Notes: a model not told the origin generated them from the letters alone. Shown: positions 49,517 to 59,741, numbered from the stretch's first letter. The stretch: DNA of 64,000 bases from Flavobacterium sp. (GCA_010365135.1 JAAFGY010000002.1:1-64000); one strand, 5' to 3'. Program-made: numbers and translations.

Positions 49517-50020
49517 TTACCATTTTGCTAAAGATTCGTTGAATATATCTTGCGTAATTCTTTCGTAAATTGTTTTTATTGCACTGTCTAAAGTAAGGCC
49601 AGAAAGTTGTTGGGCTGCAGGATAATCAAAGAAAAATTCAAAAGTTTTTTCAAAATTATCGGCTTCTTTATTTTTATTGGTAAATCGTACATTAACTCTA
49701 ATTGTCAATCTATTTTGAGCAGCTGTAATATCGGCAGTGGCCATCATTGGACTTATCCTGTAATCTGTAATTTCGCCTTCGTAGGTTAAATCGCCTCCAT
49801 TTTTAACCAAATTCAAGTTAGTTTGATTTTGAATAAGGTCTTGCAATGTCAAGGTAAAAGTCCTGTCGATTCCGGGTTGAATTAACTCGGCATTATTTGG
49901 AAAAAAATTCACCTGAAAAGTTTTAGCATCAATTTTTCCAGTTCCTGTAAAGTTGTAAACCGAACATCCACTGATGGTAAAAAGGATCGCTATTGCAATG
50001 AGATAGTGTAGTTGTTTCAT
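49517..50020 (-). CDS. LptE-like LPS-assembly lipoprotein
   Basis: Lipobox LFTISGCSVYNFTGTGKID; LptB-E family arrangement seen in Bacteroidota. Confidence 0.82.
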   Translation of the reverse strand: MKQLHYLIAIAILFTISGCSVYNFTGTGKIDAKTFQVNFFPNNAELIQPGIDRTFTLTLQDLIQNQTNLNLVKNGGDLTYEGEITDYRISPMMATADITAAQNRLTIRVNVRFTNKNKEADNFEKTFEFFFDYPAAQQLSGLTLDSAIKTIYERITQDIFNESLAKW

Positions 50021-50052
50021 TTTATATTTAAAAGTTCAAAGATATCCAATTT

Positions 50053-51309
50053 TTAAAGATCAAATTGTTTTATTTTTCGATACAAAGTTCTTTCGGAAAT
50101 TCCCAATTCATCGGCGGCGGCTTTGCGTTTTCCTTTGTTTTTTTCCAAAGATTTTTTGATCATTTCAATTTCTCGTTGTTCTAATTTTAAAATTTCTTCT
50201 TCCTCAATGGTTTCGGCAAATTGGTAATTGTCCTCTTGTTCTAGGTAATTATTTTCGTTGTTTTGAGCTGTACTTATGCCAATTCTAGGCTCTTCTTCAT
50301 AATCTATTTCGCTGTCCTCTTCATTAGCGCCATATATTTTTTTAATAAGGTTAGAATTCGTTTCTTGAACTTTAGCGCCACCGTTTTGCATCAATTCCAA
50401 GGTTAATTTCTTCAAATCATTCAAATCGCTTTTCATATCAAAAAGTACTTTGTACAGAATTTCTCTTTCGGTGCTAAAATCATTTTTGCTTTTTTCGTCC
50501 TTGATTACCGAAGGCAAATTGCTCGCTTCTGAAGGTAAATAAGATTGCAAAGTCGCGGATGTTATGTCGCGGTTAGTTTCTAACACTGAAATTTGTTCCG
50601 CAACATTTCGCAATTGTCGAATATTTCCGCTCCATCTAAATTTTTGCAACAACTGAACGGCATAATCGTCTAATTTAATGGCTGGCATTTTATATTTATG
50701 AGCAAAATCAGCAGCAAATTTCCTGAATAATAAATGAATATCATCTTTTCTATCTCGTAATGGAGGCAAAGTAATGTCAACGGTGCTTAATCTATAATAC
50801 AAATCCTCACGGAATTTCCCTTTTTCAATGGCATCAAACAAATTGACATTGGTGGCAGCCACAATTCGAACATCGGTTTTTTGAACTTGGGATGAACCTA
50901 CTTTTAGGAATTCTCCATTTTCAAGAATTCTCAGCAAACGAACTTGAGTTGTTAGCGGTAATTCACCTACTTCGTCAAGGAAAATGGTTCCACCGCTGGC
51001 TACTTCAAAATAACCCTCACGAGTGGAAGTTGCTCCTGTAAAAGAGCCTTTTTCGTGACCAAAAAGTTCGCTGTCTATTGTTCCTTCTGGAATTGCACCA
51101 CAGTTTACGGCAATATATTTCCCGTGTTTTCTGTGCGAAAGCGAATGAATTATTTTGGGAATGCTTTCTTTTCCAACACCACTTTCACCCACAACCAATA
51201 CCGAAATATCCGTTGGCGCGACCTGAATGGCTTTTTCTATTGCGCGATTGAGTTTTGGGTCATTCCCAATAATCTCGAATCGTTGTTTTATTGATTGAAC
51301 TGTTTCCAT
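50053..51309 (-). CDS. sigma-54-interacting AAA+ transcriptional regulator (no receiver domain)
   Basis: GESGVGKE, GHEKGSFTGATSTREG, GGTIFLDEVGELP, C-terminal Fis-type HTH. Confidence 0.94.
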   Translation of the reverse strand: METVQSIKQRFEIIGNDPKLNRAIEKAIQVAPTDISVLVVGESGVGKESIPKIIHSLSHRKHGKYIAVNCGAIPEGTIDSELFGHEKGSFTGATSTREGYFEVASGGTIFLDEVGELPLTTQVRLLRILENGEFLKVGSSQVQKTDVRIVAATNVNLFDAIEKGKFREDLYYRLSTVDITLPPLRDRKDDIHLLFRKFAADFAHKYKMPAIKLDDYAVQLLQKFRWSGNIRQLRNVAEQISVLETNRDITSATLQSYLPSEASNLPSVIKDEKSKNDFSTEREILYKVLFDMKSDLNDLKKLTLELMQNGGAKVQETNSNLIKKIYGANEEDSEIDYEEEPRIGISTAQNNENNYLEQEDNYQFAETIEEEEILKLEQREIEMIKKSLEKNKGKRKAAADELGISERTLYRKIKQFDL

Positions 51310-51314
51310 ATTTT

Positions 51315-51446
51315 TTATTTCTCAGTTTTTACAGGAACTGTTTTTTCTACTTTTTGCTTTGGGAAATAGGTTCTAATGATATAAAAAGTGGAACCAAATC
51401 CAATAATGAAAGTAAGTATTGCAATAATTATGTTTTTTTTGGTCAT
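51315..51446 (-). CDS. 43-aa small single-TM protein
   Basis: Not in the ORF track (below length cutoff); reads about MTKKNIIIAILTFIIGFGSTFYIIRTYFPKQKVEKTVPVKTEK, between miaB and the sigma-54 activator. Confidence 0.6.
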   Translation of the reverse strand: MTKKNIIIAILTFIIGFGSTFYIIRTYFPKQKVEKTVPVKTEK

Positions 51447-51479
51447 GCTAAATAGTTTTGACTTAGTTCGTAGTGAAAA

Positions 51480-52925
51480 TTAATTCATTTCAGAATATCC
51501 AACCGCTTCCCCAATCAAAGTTCCGCTGGTGCAACTAGTGATTTTTACATTCACAAAATCTCCAATTTTATAATCCTCTTTTGGAAAAACAACCACTATG
51601 CTTTGTGAATTTCGTCCAGACCAATCTTTATCCGATTTTTTCGATGCTTTTTCAACCAAAACTTCTACGGTTTGCCCAACGAATTCCTGAGTTCTTATCG
51701 CGCTATGATTTCGTTGTAAATCGACAATTTCTTGTAATCTTCGCAATTTTGTGGTTTCGAGAACATCATCTTCCATTTTGCGTTCGGCCAGTGTTCCCGG
51801 CCGTTCAGAGTACGAATACATATAACCAAAACTGTATTTTACGTGTTCCATTAAACTCAACGTGTCTTGATGATCTTCTTCAGTTTCAGTTGGAAAACCT
51901 GAGATTAGGTCTTGGGTAACGGAACAATTTGGAATGATAGTTCTGATTTTTTCAATCAAAGTCATATATTCTATTCGAGTATGCAAACGGTTCATTGCCT
52001 TCAGAATTCTATCGCTTCCGGATTGAACTGGCAAGTGAATGTGCTTGCAAATATTAGGATGTTTCGCAATGACGTGCAAAACACTTTCGTGCATATCTTG
52101 CGGATTGGATGTCGAAAAACGGATGCGCAATTTTGGAAAACCCACCGCGACCATTTCGAGTAATTGATCAAAGTCAACTGCGGTTGCTTTTTGTATTTCG
52201 GAAACATTGACAAAATCTTTTTTCAGTCCACCACCATACCAAAGATAGCTGTCCACATTTTGTCCTAAAAGTGTAATTTCCTTAAACCCTTTATACCATA
52301 AATCCTGAATTTCTTTCATTATACTTTGTGGTTCCCGGCTGCGTTCCCGACCGCGAGTGAATGGAACTACGCAAAAAGTACACATATTATCACAACCGCG
52401 AGTGATGGAAACAAAAGCGGAAACGCCATTCGAATTGAGCCGAACGGGAGAAATATCGCCATACGTTTCGTCTTTTGACAAAATCACGTTGATGGCATCA
52501 CGACCTTCTTCGACTTCGGACAATAAATTGGGTAAATCTTTGTAAGCATCAGGACCAACAACAAGATCGACAATTTTTTCTTCGTCTAGAAATTTTTCTT
52601 TCAAACGTTCTGCCATACAGCCCAAAACGCCCACTTTCATCTTTGGATTCGTCCGTTTCACAGCATTGTATTTTTCCAGACGTTTGCGAATCGTTTGCTC
52701 TGCTTTGTCGCGAATGGAACAGGTATTGACCAAAACCAAATCAGCTTCTTCAAGGATTTGTGTTGTGTTATATCCGTTTGACGACAGGATGGAAGCTACG
52801 ATTTCGCTGTCGGAAAAATTCATTGCGCAGCCATAACTTTCTATAAATAGTTTCTTTGTATTCTCGGGTTTATTATCTAAAACTAGACTTTCGCCTTGCT
52901 TGCTTTCTTCAATAATCTTTTCCAT
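51480..52925 (-). CDS. miaB: tRNA-2-methylthio-N6-dimethylallyladenosine synthase
   Basis: ESYGCAMNFSDSE, RGCDNMCTFCVVPFTRGRERSR, TRAM domain. Confidence 0.97.
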   Translation of the reverse strand: MEKIIEESKQGESLVLDNKPENTKKLFIESYGCAMNFSDSEIVASILSSNGYNTTQILEEADLVLVNTCSIRDKAEQTIRKRLEKYNAVKRTNPKMKVGVLGCMAERLKEKFLDEEKIVDLVVGPDAYKDLPNLLSEVEEGRDAINVILSKDETYGDISPVRLNSNGVSAFVSITRGCDNMCTFCVVPFTRGRERSREPQSIMKEIQDLWYKGFKEITLLGQNVDSYLWYGGGLKKDFVNVSEIQKATAVDFDQLLEMVAVGFPKLRIRFSTSNPQDMHESVLHVIAKHPNICKHIHLPVQSGSDRILKAMNRLHTRIEYMTLIEKIRTIIPNCSVTQDLISGFPTETEEDHQDTLSLMEHVKYSFGYMYSYSERPGTLAERKMEDDVLETTKLRRLQEIVDLQRNHSAIRTQEFVGQTVEVLVEKASKKSDKDWSGRNSQSIVVVFPKEDYKIGDFVNVKITSCTSGTLIGEAVGYSEMN

Positions 52926-53171
52926 AAGTCACTTTCAAAAGTGTATTTTTAATAAGGATGCAAAGGTACAATTATTTGAATGAATCTGACAAGATGTCAG
53001 ATGAAGAATTAACAGTATTTTAAAACCAAACCCTTTAAAAGTTCAAAACTCCGAAAGGGTTGTAAGGTTCGTAATAATATTATATTGAAATTACTTTTTA
53101 TAGAAAAGGTTATTTCACTTTAAATAAAAGCAATTAAAACGCAATGAGCTAGAGTATTTTTAAACTCACTT

Positions 53172-55208
53172 TTATTCAGCCGAAATTAATTTTTTCAGAC
53201 TATTATATACTGCCAACTCTACGTCGGCGTGGTTTTTTGCATTGCATTGTTCCAGTAAATCATTTAATTTATTGGGATCAACAGTTTGTTTTTTTTCTAT
53301 TTTTAAAAGCAATTGTTGTGACAAATCACTTAAACTTTTTGATAAAGGTAATATCGGTTGAATGAGCGGAGCATTATTGCTTAATTCGCTCAACTTAGTA
53401 TTCACGTCAATCCATTTTTTTAAATAATTGGTTACCAAAATCTGGTTTTCTGAGTTTTTATTTTTCAGATAATTAGAAACAACTTCATCAAAATGTAAAG
53501 CATCGGTTGCATCTGGGGTGCAAGCATCGGCAAATAGGGTGAAAGGCGAATAGGTTTTATATTCGGTACCGTCACTGTTTCGAGAATATAGTTTTAAGGG
53601 TTCGCAAATATTCGAAAAATCTTCTAAAGCAGTATTCGTTTGATTGTTGCTGATGTTTCTCAAGAGCACTTCTTTATTCCGGATATGGGTGATTCCTAGG
53701 TTTTCTAATTGCAAAGAAATAACGTTCATTCTTTTGCGTAAGCTAGCCAAATCAGTAATGTTTTCATTAGACCATAATCTTTCGGCAATGGCAGCAGTTC
53801 TTGGCCAAATTCTAGAATCAATAGTCGTTGGAGTTACAAGTTCGCTCCACATTGTGGCTTCGCCGCCTAAAATTCTTGCTTTTTCTTCGGCAGTAAGCGT
53901 GATGTTTTTTGGCATTGGATCATTCAAATAATGATTTTCTACTCCCAGCATTAAATCTATATAATAACCATTTGAAAAAACTGTTTTATATCCATTTTTC
54001 ACAACATTTGCAAGTGATTGTCCTGTTGGAACGCCTTCATTTGTTCCTTTCCAAGAATGAATTATCGCGTCTTTTGAAAGGTTTTTGGTCATTATTTCTT
54101 CCCAACCCATCAATTGTTTATTGTGTTTTTTTAACATTGGAATCAATTGCATAGTGAAATAGGTTTGCAATTCATGATTATTAGCAAAATTATTTTTCTT
54201 TTTGAATTCCTGAATTTTTGGATTCGAATCCCAATCTTTTCCTTCGTTTTCGTCTCCGCCAATGTGGAAATAATTTCCTGAAAACAACGGACAAACTTCG
54301 TCAAAAATTTCACTCAACAATTGATACGTTTTTGGGTTTGAAGGGTCTAATGTTGGTGTGAAAATTCCTGAATTTCTCTCCAAGGAATAGGTATTTTCAT
54401 CAAAATTGACTTTGCTTCCTACTTCTGGATAAGCGGTCAGAATAGCTGATCCGTGACCCGGAACGTCAATTTCCGGAACAACCATAATGCCTCTTTCATC
54501 AGCATATTTTACTATATTTTTTATTTCTTCTTGGGTATAATAATTGCCGTCTGATGCCAATTGAGTTAGCTTGGGATGGTTTTTCAATTCGATTCTCCAG
54601 CCTTGATCATCAGTTAAATGCCAATGAAAAACATTCATTTTCAAGGCTACCATCGCATCCAAATTTCTTTTGATTACATCTACAGGTTGAAAATGTCGGG
54701 CTGCATCAATCATCAATCCACGCCAAGTAAATCGTGGGAAATCCGAAATCGCAGCCGTTGGAAAATAATAAGAATTACTTTTATTATGGAGTAACTGCAA
54801 TAGGGTTTCCAATGCGTGAATCGCTCCTAAATCGGAATCTGCATTAATGGTTATTTTGTTGGATTGAATTTCTAGTTGATAACTTTCATCTTGGTTTATT
54901 CCAACTTTTCCAGATTGCGAACAATTGATTTGCAATTGTGCAGTGGGAAATTCATTGATTTTGGTCACGAAACCTTGATCAAAAAACAGTGCAGTTCTAC
55001 CATCTAATCTTCGCAAAAACTGTGATGTTCTGGCAAAAATTCGAGGATTTGGATTTCCAGTAATATTAACTTTAAAATTTTTGTCTAAAGCAAAATTGCC
55101 ATTTGTTAGGATAATAGATTGTGGCCATGGCATTAAATTTAAATCATTGGTTTTAATCTGAGCATTGCCTAAAAAGCCGAATACGAAGAGGATGAAAAAG
55201 TATTTCAT
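53172..55208 (-). CDS. beta-N-acetylhexosaminidase (GH20)
   Basis: FTWRGLMIDAARHFQPVDVIKRNLDAMVALKMNVFHWHLTDDQGWRIE; HIGGDENEGKDW. Confidence 0.96.
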   Translation of the reverse strand: MKYFFILFVFGFLGNAQIKTNDLNLMPWPQSIILTNGNFALDKNFKVNITGNPNPRIFARTSQFLRRLDGRTALFFDQGFVTKINEFPTAQLQINCSQSGKVGINQDESYQLEIQSNKITINADSDLGAIHALETLLQLLHNKSNSYYFPTAAISDFPRFTWRGLMIDAARHFQPVDVIKRNLDAMVALKMNVFHWHLTDDQGWRIELKNHPKLTQLASDGNYYTQEEIKNIVKYADERGIMVVPEIDVPGHGSAILTAYPEVGSKVNFDENTYSLERNSGIFTPTLDPSNPKTYQLLSEIFDEVCPLFSGNYFHIGGDENEGKDWDSNPKIQEFKKKNNFANNHELQTYFTMQLIPMLKKHNKQLMGWEEIMTKNLSKDAIIHSWKGTNEGVPTGQSLANVVKNGYKTVFSNGYYIDLMLGVENHYLNDPMPKNITLTAEEKARILGGEATMWSELVTPTTIDSRIWPRTAAIAERLWSNENITDLASLRKRMNVISLQLENLGITHIRNKEVLLRNISNNQTNTALEDFSNICEPLKLYSRNSDGTEYKTYSPFTLFADACTPDATDALHFDEVVSNYLKNKNSENQILVTNYLKKWIDVNTKLSELSNNAPLIQPILPLSKSLSDLSQQLLLKIEKKQTVDPNKLNDLLEQCNAKNHADVELAVYNSLKKLISAE

Positions 55209-55761
55209 TGTTTTTATAGTATTTATGATTGATTTTTAATAATCGGAACGCTTAATGCTTCGATGATTCATATTGGGCAAAAGAAAATTTATTGTAAATT
55301 TCAAATCTGATTTCTTCAAATTTAGATGGGCAATTGTAACCAATGTCGGATCTAATTTCTCAAGAAGTTTTCATCGTAATTTTTTTACTAATTTACAGCA
55401 TTTAATTTTATAAAGCCTTAGGTAAAATTTACTAAAACCAGTTTAAATTCACTAAAAATTAGAATGTTCCTATTTTTCTTTATTTTTCAATCCGGAGGTA
55501 CTGCATTTGTAATCACCAAAATTTGCTTTGAAACGTCAGAATACGCATAAGTCAAAATTACAACAACGACGTAAAGAGCAGAATTTTAGAATAAACTGTC
55601 TTGTCCTTATTATTTACTCATTAATTATTGTGGCAAATTACATGAAATTGTATTTAGAGAATCCGTGAGAATTTGTGCAAACTGTATTAAGATTATAGTG
55701 TTGACTAAGAATTAAAATCACTTTTAAAATTCCCAAAAGCGCAATATTTAAAAAATTCTTC

Positions 55762-55769
55762 TACTTTTG
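55762..55769 (+). promoter_or_regulatory. -7 element TACTTTTG upstream of topA
   Basis: Matches TAnnTTTG, 18 bp before the start codon; no clear -33. Confidence 0.45.
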
Positions 55770-55787
55770 TCCTAGAAAAATAAAGCA

Positions 55788-58322
55788 ATGGCAAAGAATT
55801 TAGTTATCGTTGAGTCCCCTGCGAAGGCAAAAACAATCGAAAAATTTCTAGGAAGCGATTATCAAGTCGAGTCAAGTTATGGGCATATTGCCGACTTACC
55901 TTCCAAAGAAATTGGCGTTGATGTAGAAAATGGTTTCAAACCCAAATATGAAGTTTCGGCCGATAAAAAAGCATTGGTAAGCAAATTAAAAACACTAGCT
56001 AAAAACGCTGAAATGGTTTGGTTAGCAAGTGATGAGGATCGAGAAGGGGAAGCTATTTCTTGGCATTTATCCGAAGAATTAAAATTAGACAAAAAGAAAA
56101 CTAAAAGAATTGTTTTTCACGAAATTACTAAAACTGCGATTCTAAAAGCTATTGAAAATCCACGTGAAATAGATTATAATTTGGTCAATGCACAACAAGC
56201 TCGTAGAGTTTTAGACCGCTTGGTTGGTTATGAATTATCTCCAGTTTTATGGCGAAAAATAAAAGGAGGCCTTTCTGCAGGACGTGTGCAATCGGTTTCT
56301 GTTCGTTTGATTGTTGAAAGAGAAAGAGAAATCCAGAATTTTCATCCAATAGCTTCTTATTCAGTTGTTGCTGAATTTACTAACGAAGCTGGAAAATCAT
56401 TCAAAGCCAAACTGCCAAAGAATTTTAATACTAAAAAAGAAGCCGAAGATTTCTTAAAAAAGAATATCGGTTCTGCCTATAAAGTTTCGGATTTAGAAAC
56501 AAAACCAACTAAAAAATCACCAACTGGGCCTTTTACAACTTCGACTTTACAACAAGAAGCGGCGAGAAAATTGTATTTGCCTGTAGGGATAACAATGCAA
56601 TTGGCGCAACGCTTGTATGAAGCTGGACTCATTACTTATATGAGAACGGACAGTGTGAATTTGTCGAAGAACGCAATGGAAGCCGCTCAAGCCGAAATTA
56701 TTAAATCCTATGGAAAGGAGTTTTCTAAGCCACGAACTTTTGTCAATAAAAGCAAAGGCGCGCAAGAAGCTCACGAGGCGATTCGTCCAACAGATATGTC
56801 GCGACATACTGTAAACATTGACAGAGACCAAGCACGTTTGTATGATTTGATTTGGAAAAGAACCTTGGCTTCGCAAATGAGCGATGCTGAATTGGAACGT
56901 ACTAATGTAAAAATTGTGGCCAATAATCATAGTGAAATTTTCACAGCATCTGGCGAAGTTTTGCTTTTTGAAGGTTTTCTCAAAGTATATTTAGAAGGAA
57001 ATGACGATGACGATGATGAGCAAGAAGGGATGCTTCCGGCTATGAAAGTCAACGAAAAATTACAAAATAATTATATTACTGCTACCGAAAGATATTCTCG
57101 TCCCGCTTCAAGATACACCGAAGCTTCTTTGGTAAAAAAATTAGAGGAATTAGGAATTGGTCGTCCATCGACTTATGCGCCAACAATTTCTACGATTCTC
57201 AACAGAAATTATGTCGAGAAAGGAAATCTTGACGGTCAAGAACGCAATTATACTCAACTGACTTTGCAATCAGGAAAATTAGGGGAGAAGTTGCTCAAAG
57301 AAAATACCGGTTCCGATAAAGGAAAATTGGTTCCTACAGATATTGGAACTATTGTTACGGATTTCTTGGTCAAAAATTTCGAAAATATTCTGGATTATAA
57401 TTTTACTGCTAAAGTAGAACAGGATTTTGACGAAATTGCTGAAGGAAACGTCAACTGGACAAAAATGATGCAGGAATTCTACGATAAATTTCACCCAAAT
57501 GTGAAAGATGTTGAAGCCAATGCTGATCGTGAAAGTGGCGAAAGAATTTTAGGAACTGATCCAAAAACAGGAAAACAAGTGTCCGTTCGTTTGGGAAAAT
57601 TTGGTCCAATGGCACAAATTGGAGAAGCCGATGACGAGGAGAAAAAATTTGCTAGTTTGATGAATGAGCAAAATATTGGAAACATCACTTTAGAAGAAGT
57701 TTTGGATTTATTTTTGTTGCCAAAAAATCTAGGAACCTATAATGGAGAAGAAGTTGAGGTAAGTAACGGTCGTTTTGGTCCGTATGTGCGGCACGGAAGT
57801 GTTTTTGTTTCCTTACCCAAAGGCGAAAATCCACTGGATGTAACCCCAGAAAGAGCCAAAGAACTAATTGACGAGAAAGCTCAAGCCGATGCACCAATTG
57901 CCACTTATAAAGGAGAAGGAGTTCAAAAAGGAACAGGTCGTTTTGGGCCTTTTATCAAATGGGATGGAATTTTCATCAATGTGAGTAAGAAATATAATTT
58001 TGATAATCTTTCGCAGTCCGACATTGAAGAATTGATTGAAGATAAATTGCAGAAAAATATTGACAAGGTGCTACATAACTGGGAAGCAGAAGGAATATTG
58101 GTGGAAAAAGCACGTTGGGGAAGATCAGTAATCACCAAAGGGAAAATTAAAATTGAATTGAGCAAAGATATTGATGCCACTAAATTGACATTAGCCGAAG
58201 TTCAAGAAATGATTGCCAAGAAAACACCAGCCAAAAAAGTCGCTGCCAAAAAAACTACTGCAACTAAAAAGCCTACTGCAAAGAAAGCAGTGGCTAAAAA
58301 AGCTGTCGCAAAAAAGAAATAA
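55788..58322 (+). CDS. topA: DNA topoisomerase I
   Basis: LVIVESPAKAKTIEKFLG; ITYMRTDSVNLS; Lys/Ala-rich C-terminal tail. Confidence 0.98.
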   Translation: MAKNLVIVESPAKAKTIEKFLGSDYQVESSYGHIADLPSKEIGVDVENGFKPKYEVSADKKALVSKLKTLAKNAEMVWLASDEDREGEAISWHLSEELKLDKKKTKRIVFHEITKTAILKAIENPREIDYNLVNAQQARRVLDRLVGYELSPVLWRKIKGGLSAGRVQSVSVRLIVEREREIQNFHPIASYSVVAEFTNEAGKSFKAKLPKNFNTKKEAEDFLKKNIGSAYKVSDLETKPTKKSPTGPFTTSTLQQEAARKLYLPVGITMQLAQRLYEAGLITYMRTDSVNLSKNAMEAAQAEIIKSYGKEFSKPRTFVNKSKGAQEAHEAIRPTDMSRHTVNIDRDQARLYDLIWKRTLASQMSDAELERTNVKIVANNHSEIFTASGEVLLFEGFLKVYLEGNDDDDDEQEGMLPAMKVNEKLQNNYITATERYSRPASRYTEASLVKKLEELGIGRPSTYAPTISTILNRNYVEKGNLDGQERNYTQLTLQSGKLGEKLLKENTGSDKGKLVPTDIGTIVTDFLVKNFENILDYNFTAKVEQDFDEIAEGNVNWTKMMQEFYDKFHPNVKDVEANADRESGERILGTDPKTGKQVSVRLGKFGPMAQIGEADDEEKKFASLMNEQNIGNITLEEVLDLFLLPKNLGTYNGEEVEVSNGRFGPYVRHGSVFVSLPKGENPLDVTPERAKELIDEKAQADAPIATYKGEGVQKGTGRFGPFIKWDGIFINVSKKYNFDNLSQSDIEELIEDKLQKNIDKVLHNWEAEGILVEKARWGRSVITKGKIKIELSKDIDATKLTLAEVQEMIAKKTPAKKVAAKKTTATKKPTAKKAVAKKAVAKKK

Positions 58323-58325
58323 GAT

Positions 58326-59474
58326 ATGGAATTTGATTTTCTAAAACCTTTAGATAATGAAATCCTTCAGTTTATAAAGGAGGTTTCTTCTCAGCAATTG
58401 GGCAGTAAAGTCGTGTTTCACTCGAATGAGGAATTTCCTGATTTAAATAAAATTAAAATCGCCATAATTGGAGTTTTAGAAAATCGTGGCGATGTAAATC
58501 AAACAGAGGAAGTAGAGCTAACACACATTCGAAAAGAATTGTACGGCTTATTTCCAGGAAATTGGAATGTTTCCCTTGGAGATTTAGGAAATATTCTCGC
58601 AGGAAATTCATGTGACGACACTTATTTTGCCTTACGAAAAGTAGTGTCGAGTTTAATTAAAAAGAAAATTATTCCCATTGTTATTGGTGGTTCACAGGAT
58701 TTGACGTATGCACTTTATAGAGCGTATGACGACTTGGAACAAATGGTAAATCTAGTTTCGATTGATAATAAATTTGATTTTGGAAAAGAAAATGACGCGC
58801 TTTCTGCAAATTCTTATTTGACCAAAATAATTATTGAGGAGCCTAATAATCTTTTTAATTTTAGCAATGTTGGCTTTCAAACCTATTTCAATTCGCAAGA
58901 AGAAATTGATTTAATTGATAAATTATTCTTTGATGCTTATCGATTAGGCGATATTTCTAACAATTTATCTATTGCTGAACCCGTTTTTCGAGATGCCGAT
59001 ATTGTGAGCATGGATTTGGCTTCGGTAAAATCAGCTGATTCAGGTAATTTCGATTCTTTTATGCCCAATGGATTTAATGGGAAAGAAATATGTGCTTTGT
59101 CTCGCTATTCGGGAATAAGCGATAAAGTTTCACTTTTTGGCATTTTTAACCACAATAATACTAAACAGGAATCCATTCTGATAGCTCAAATTATTTGGTA
59201 TTTCATAGAGGGCTATCATTATCGTTCGAATGAATATCCTTTTGGTAGTCGGGAGAATTATATAAAATATATCATACCTTTGGAAGAAGAATTAATTTTC
59301 TATAAGAGTAATAAAACGGACAGATGGTGGATAGAAATACCATTTATTTCTTCGGGTAATAATAAGTTAAAGAAAAGCACGTTATTACCTTGCTCTTACG
59401 AGGAGTATTTGGCAGCTTGTAATCAAGAAATCCCCGAAAGATGGTGGAAAGCTCAACGTAAAAACATAGTTTAA
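58326..59474 (+). CDS. arginase/formimidoylglutamase-fold protein with degenerate metal site
   Basis: IPIVIGGSQDLTYALYRAY, LVSIDNKFDFG, DIVSMDLASVKSAD align with GGDHS/DAHxD/SxDxDxxDP positions. Confidence 0.8.
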   Translation: MEFDFLKPLDNEILQFIKEVSSQQLGSKVVFHSNEEFPDLNKIKIAIIGVLENRGDVNQTEEVELTHIRKELYGLFPGNWNVSLGDLGNILAGNSCDDTYFALRKVVSSLIKKKIIPIVIGGSQDLTYALYRAYDDLEQMVNLVSIDNKFDFGKENDALSANSYLTKIIIEEPNNLFNFSNVGFQTYFNSQEEIDLIDKLFFDAYRLGDISNNLSIAEPVFRDADIVSMDLASVKSADSGNFDSFMPNGFNGKEICALSRYSGISDKVSLFGIFNHNNTKQESILIAQIIWYFIEGYHYRSNEYPFGSRENYIKYIIPLEEELIFYKSNKTDRWWIEIPFISSGNNKLKKSTLLPCSYEEYLAACNQEIPERWWKAQRKNIV

Positions 59475-59563
59475 TTTATCGACAAACGACACATAATTTT
59501 GTAATATTGCAAGTTATAGTCTAAGTTGATCGATTATTTTTTATAATAAAAAACCTATATAAA

Positions 59564-59646
59564 ACGATTTTTTCCGCTTTTTATCGATTTTTTTAGCATT
59601 TAATCGATATAATATTTTTTTCTTATCGTATTTAGTTTTAGATTTG
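59564..59646 (+). promoter_or_regulatory. 20-22-bp-spaced TCGAT/T-tract repeats ending in a TAGATTTG -7 element upstream of gldK
   Basis: CGAT/CGTA at 59565, 59585, 59605 and 59627, each followed by T-tracts; TAGATTTG at 59639-59646. Confidence 0.45.
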
Positions 59647-59741
59647 ATATGTGAAATAATAATACTCTAAATAATTGTTTTATTAAATAATAATAAATAG
59701 GTTTACGGACTTAATAATAATGAATATATAACCCTATTAAT

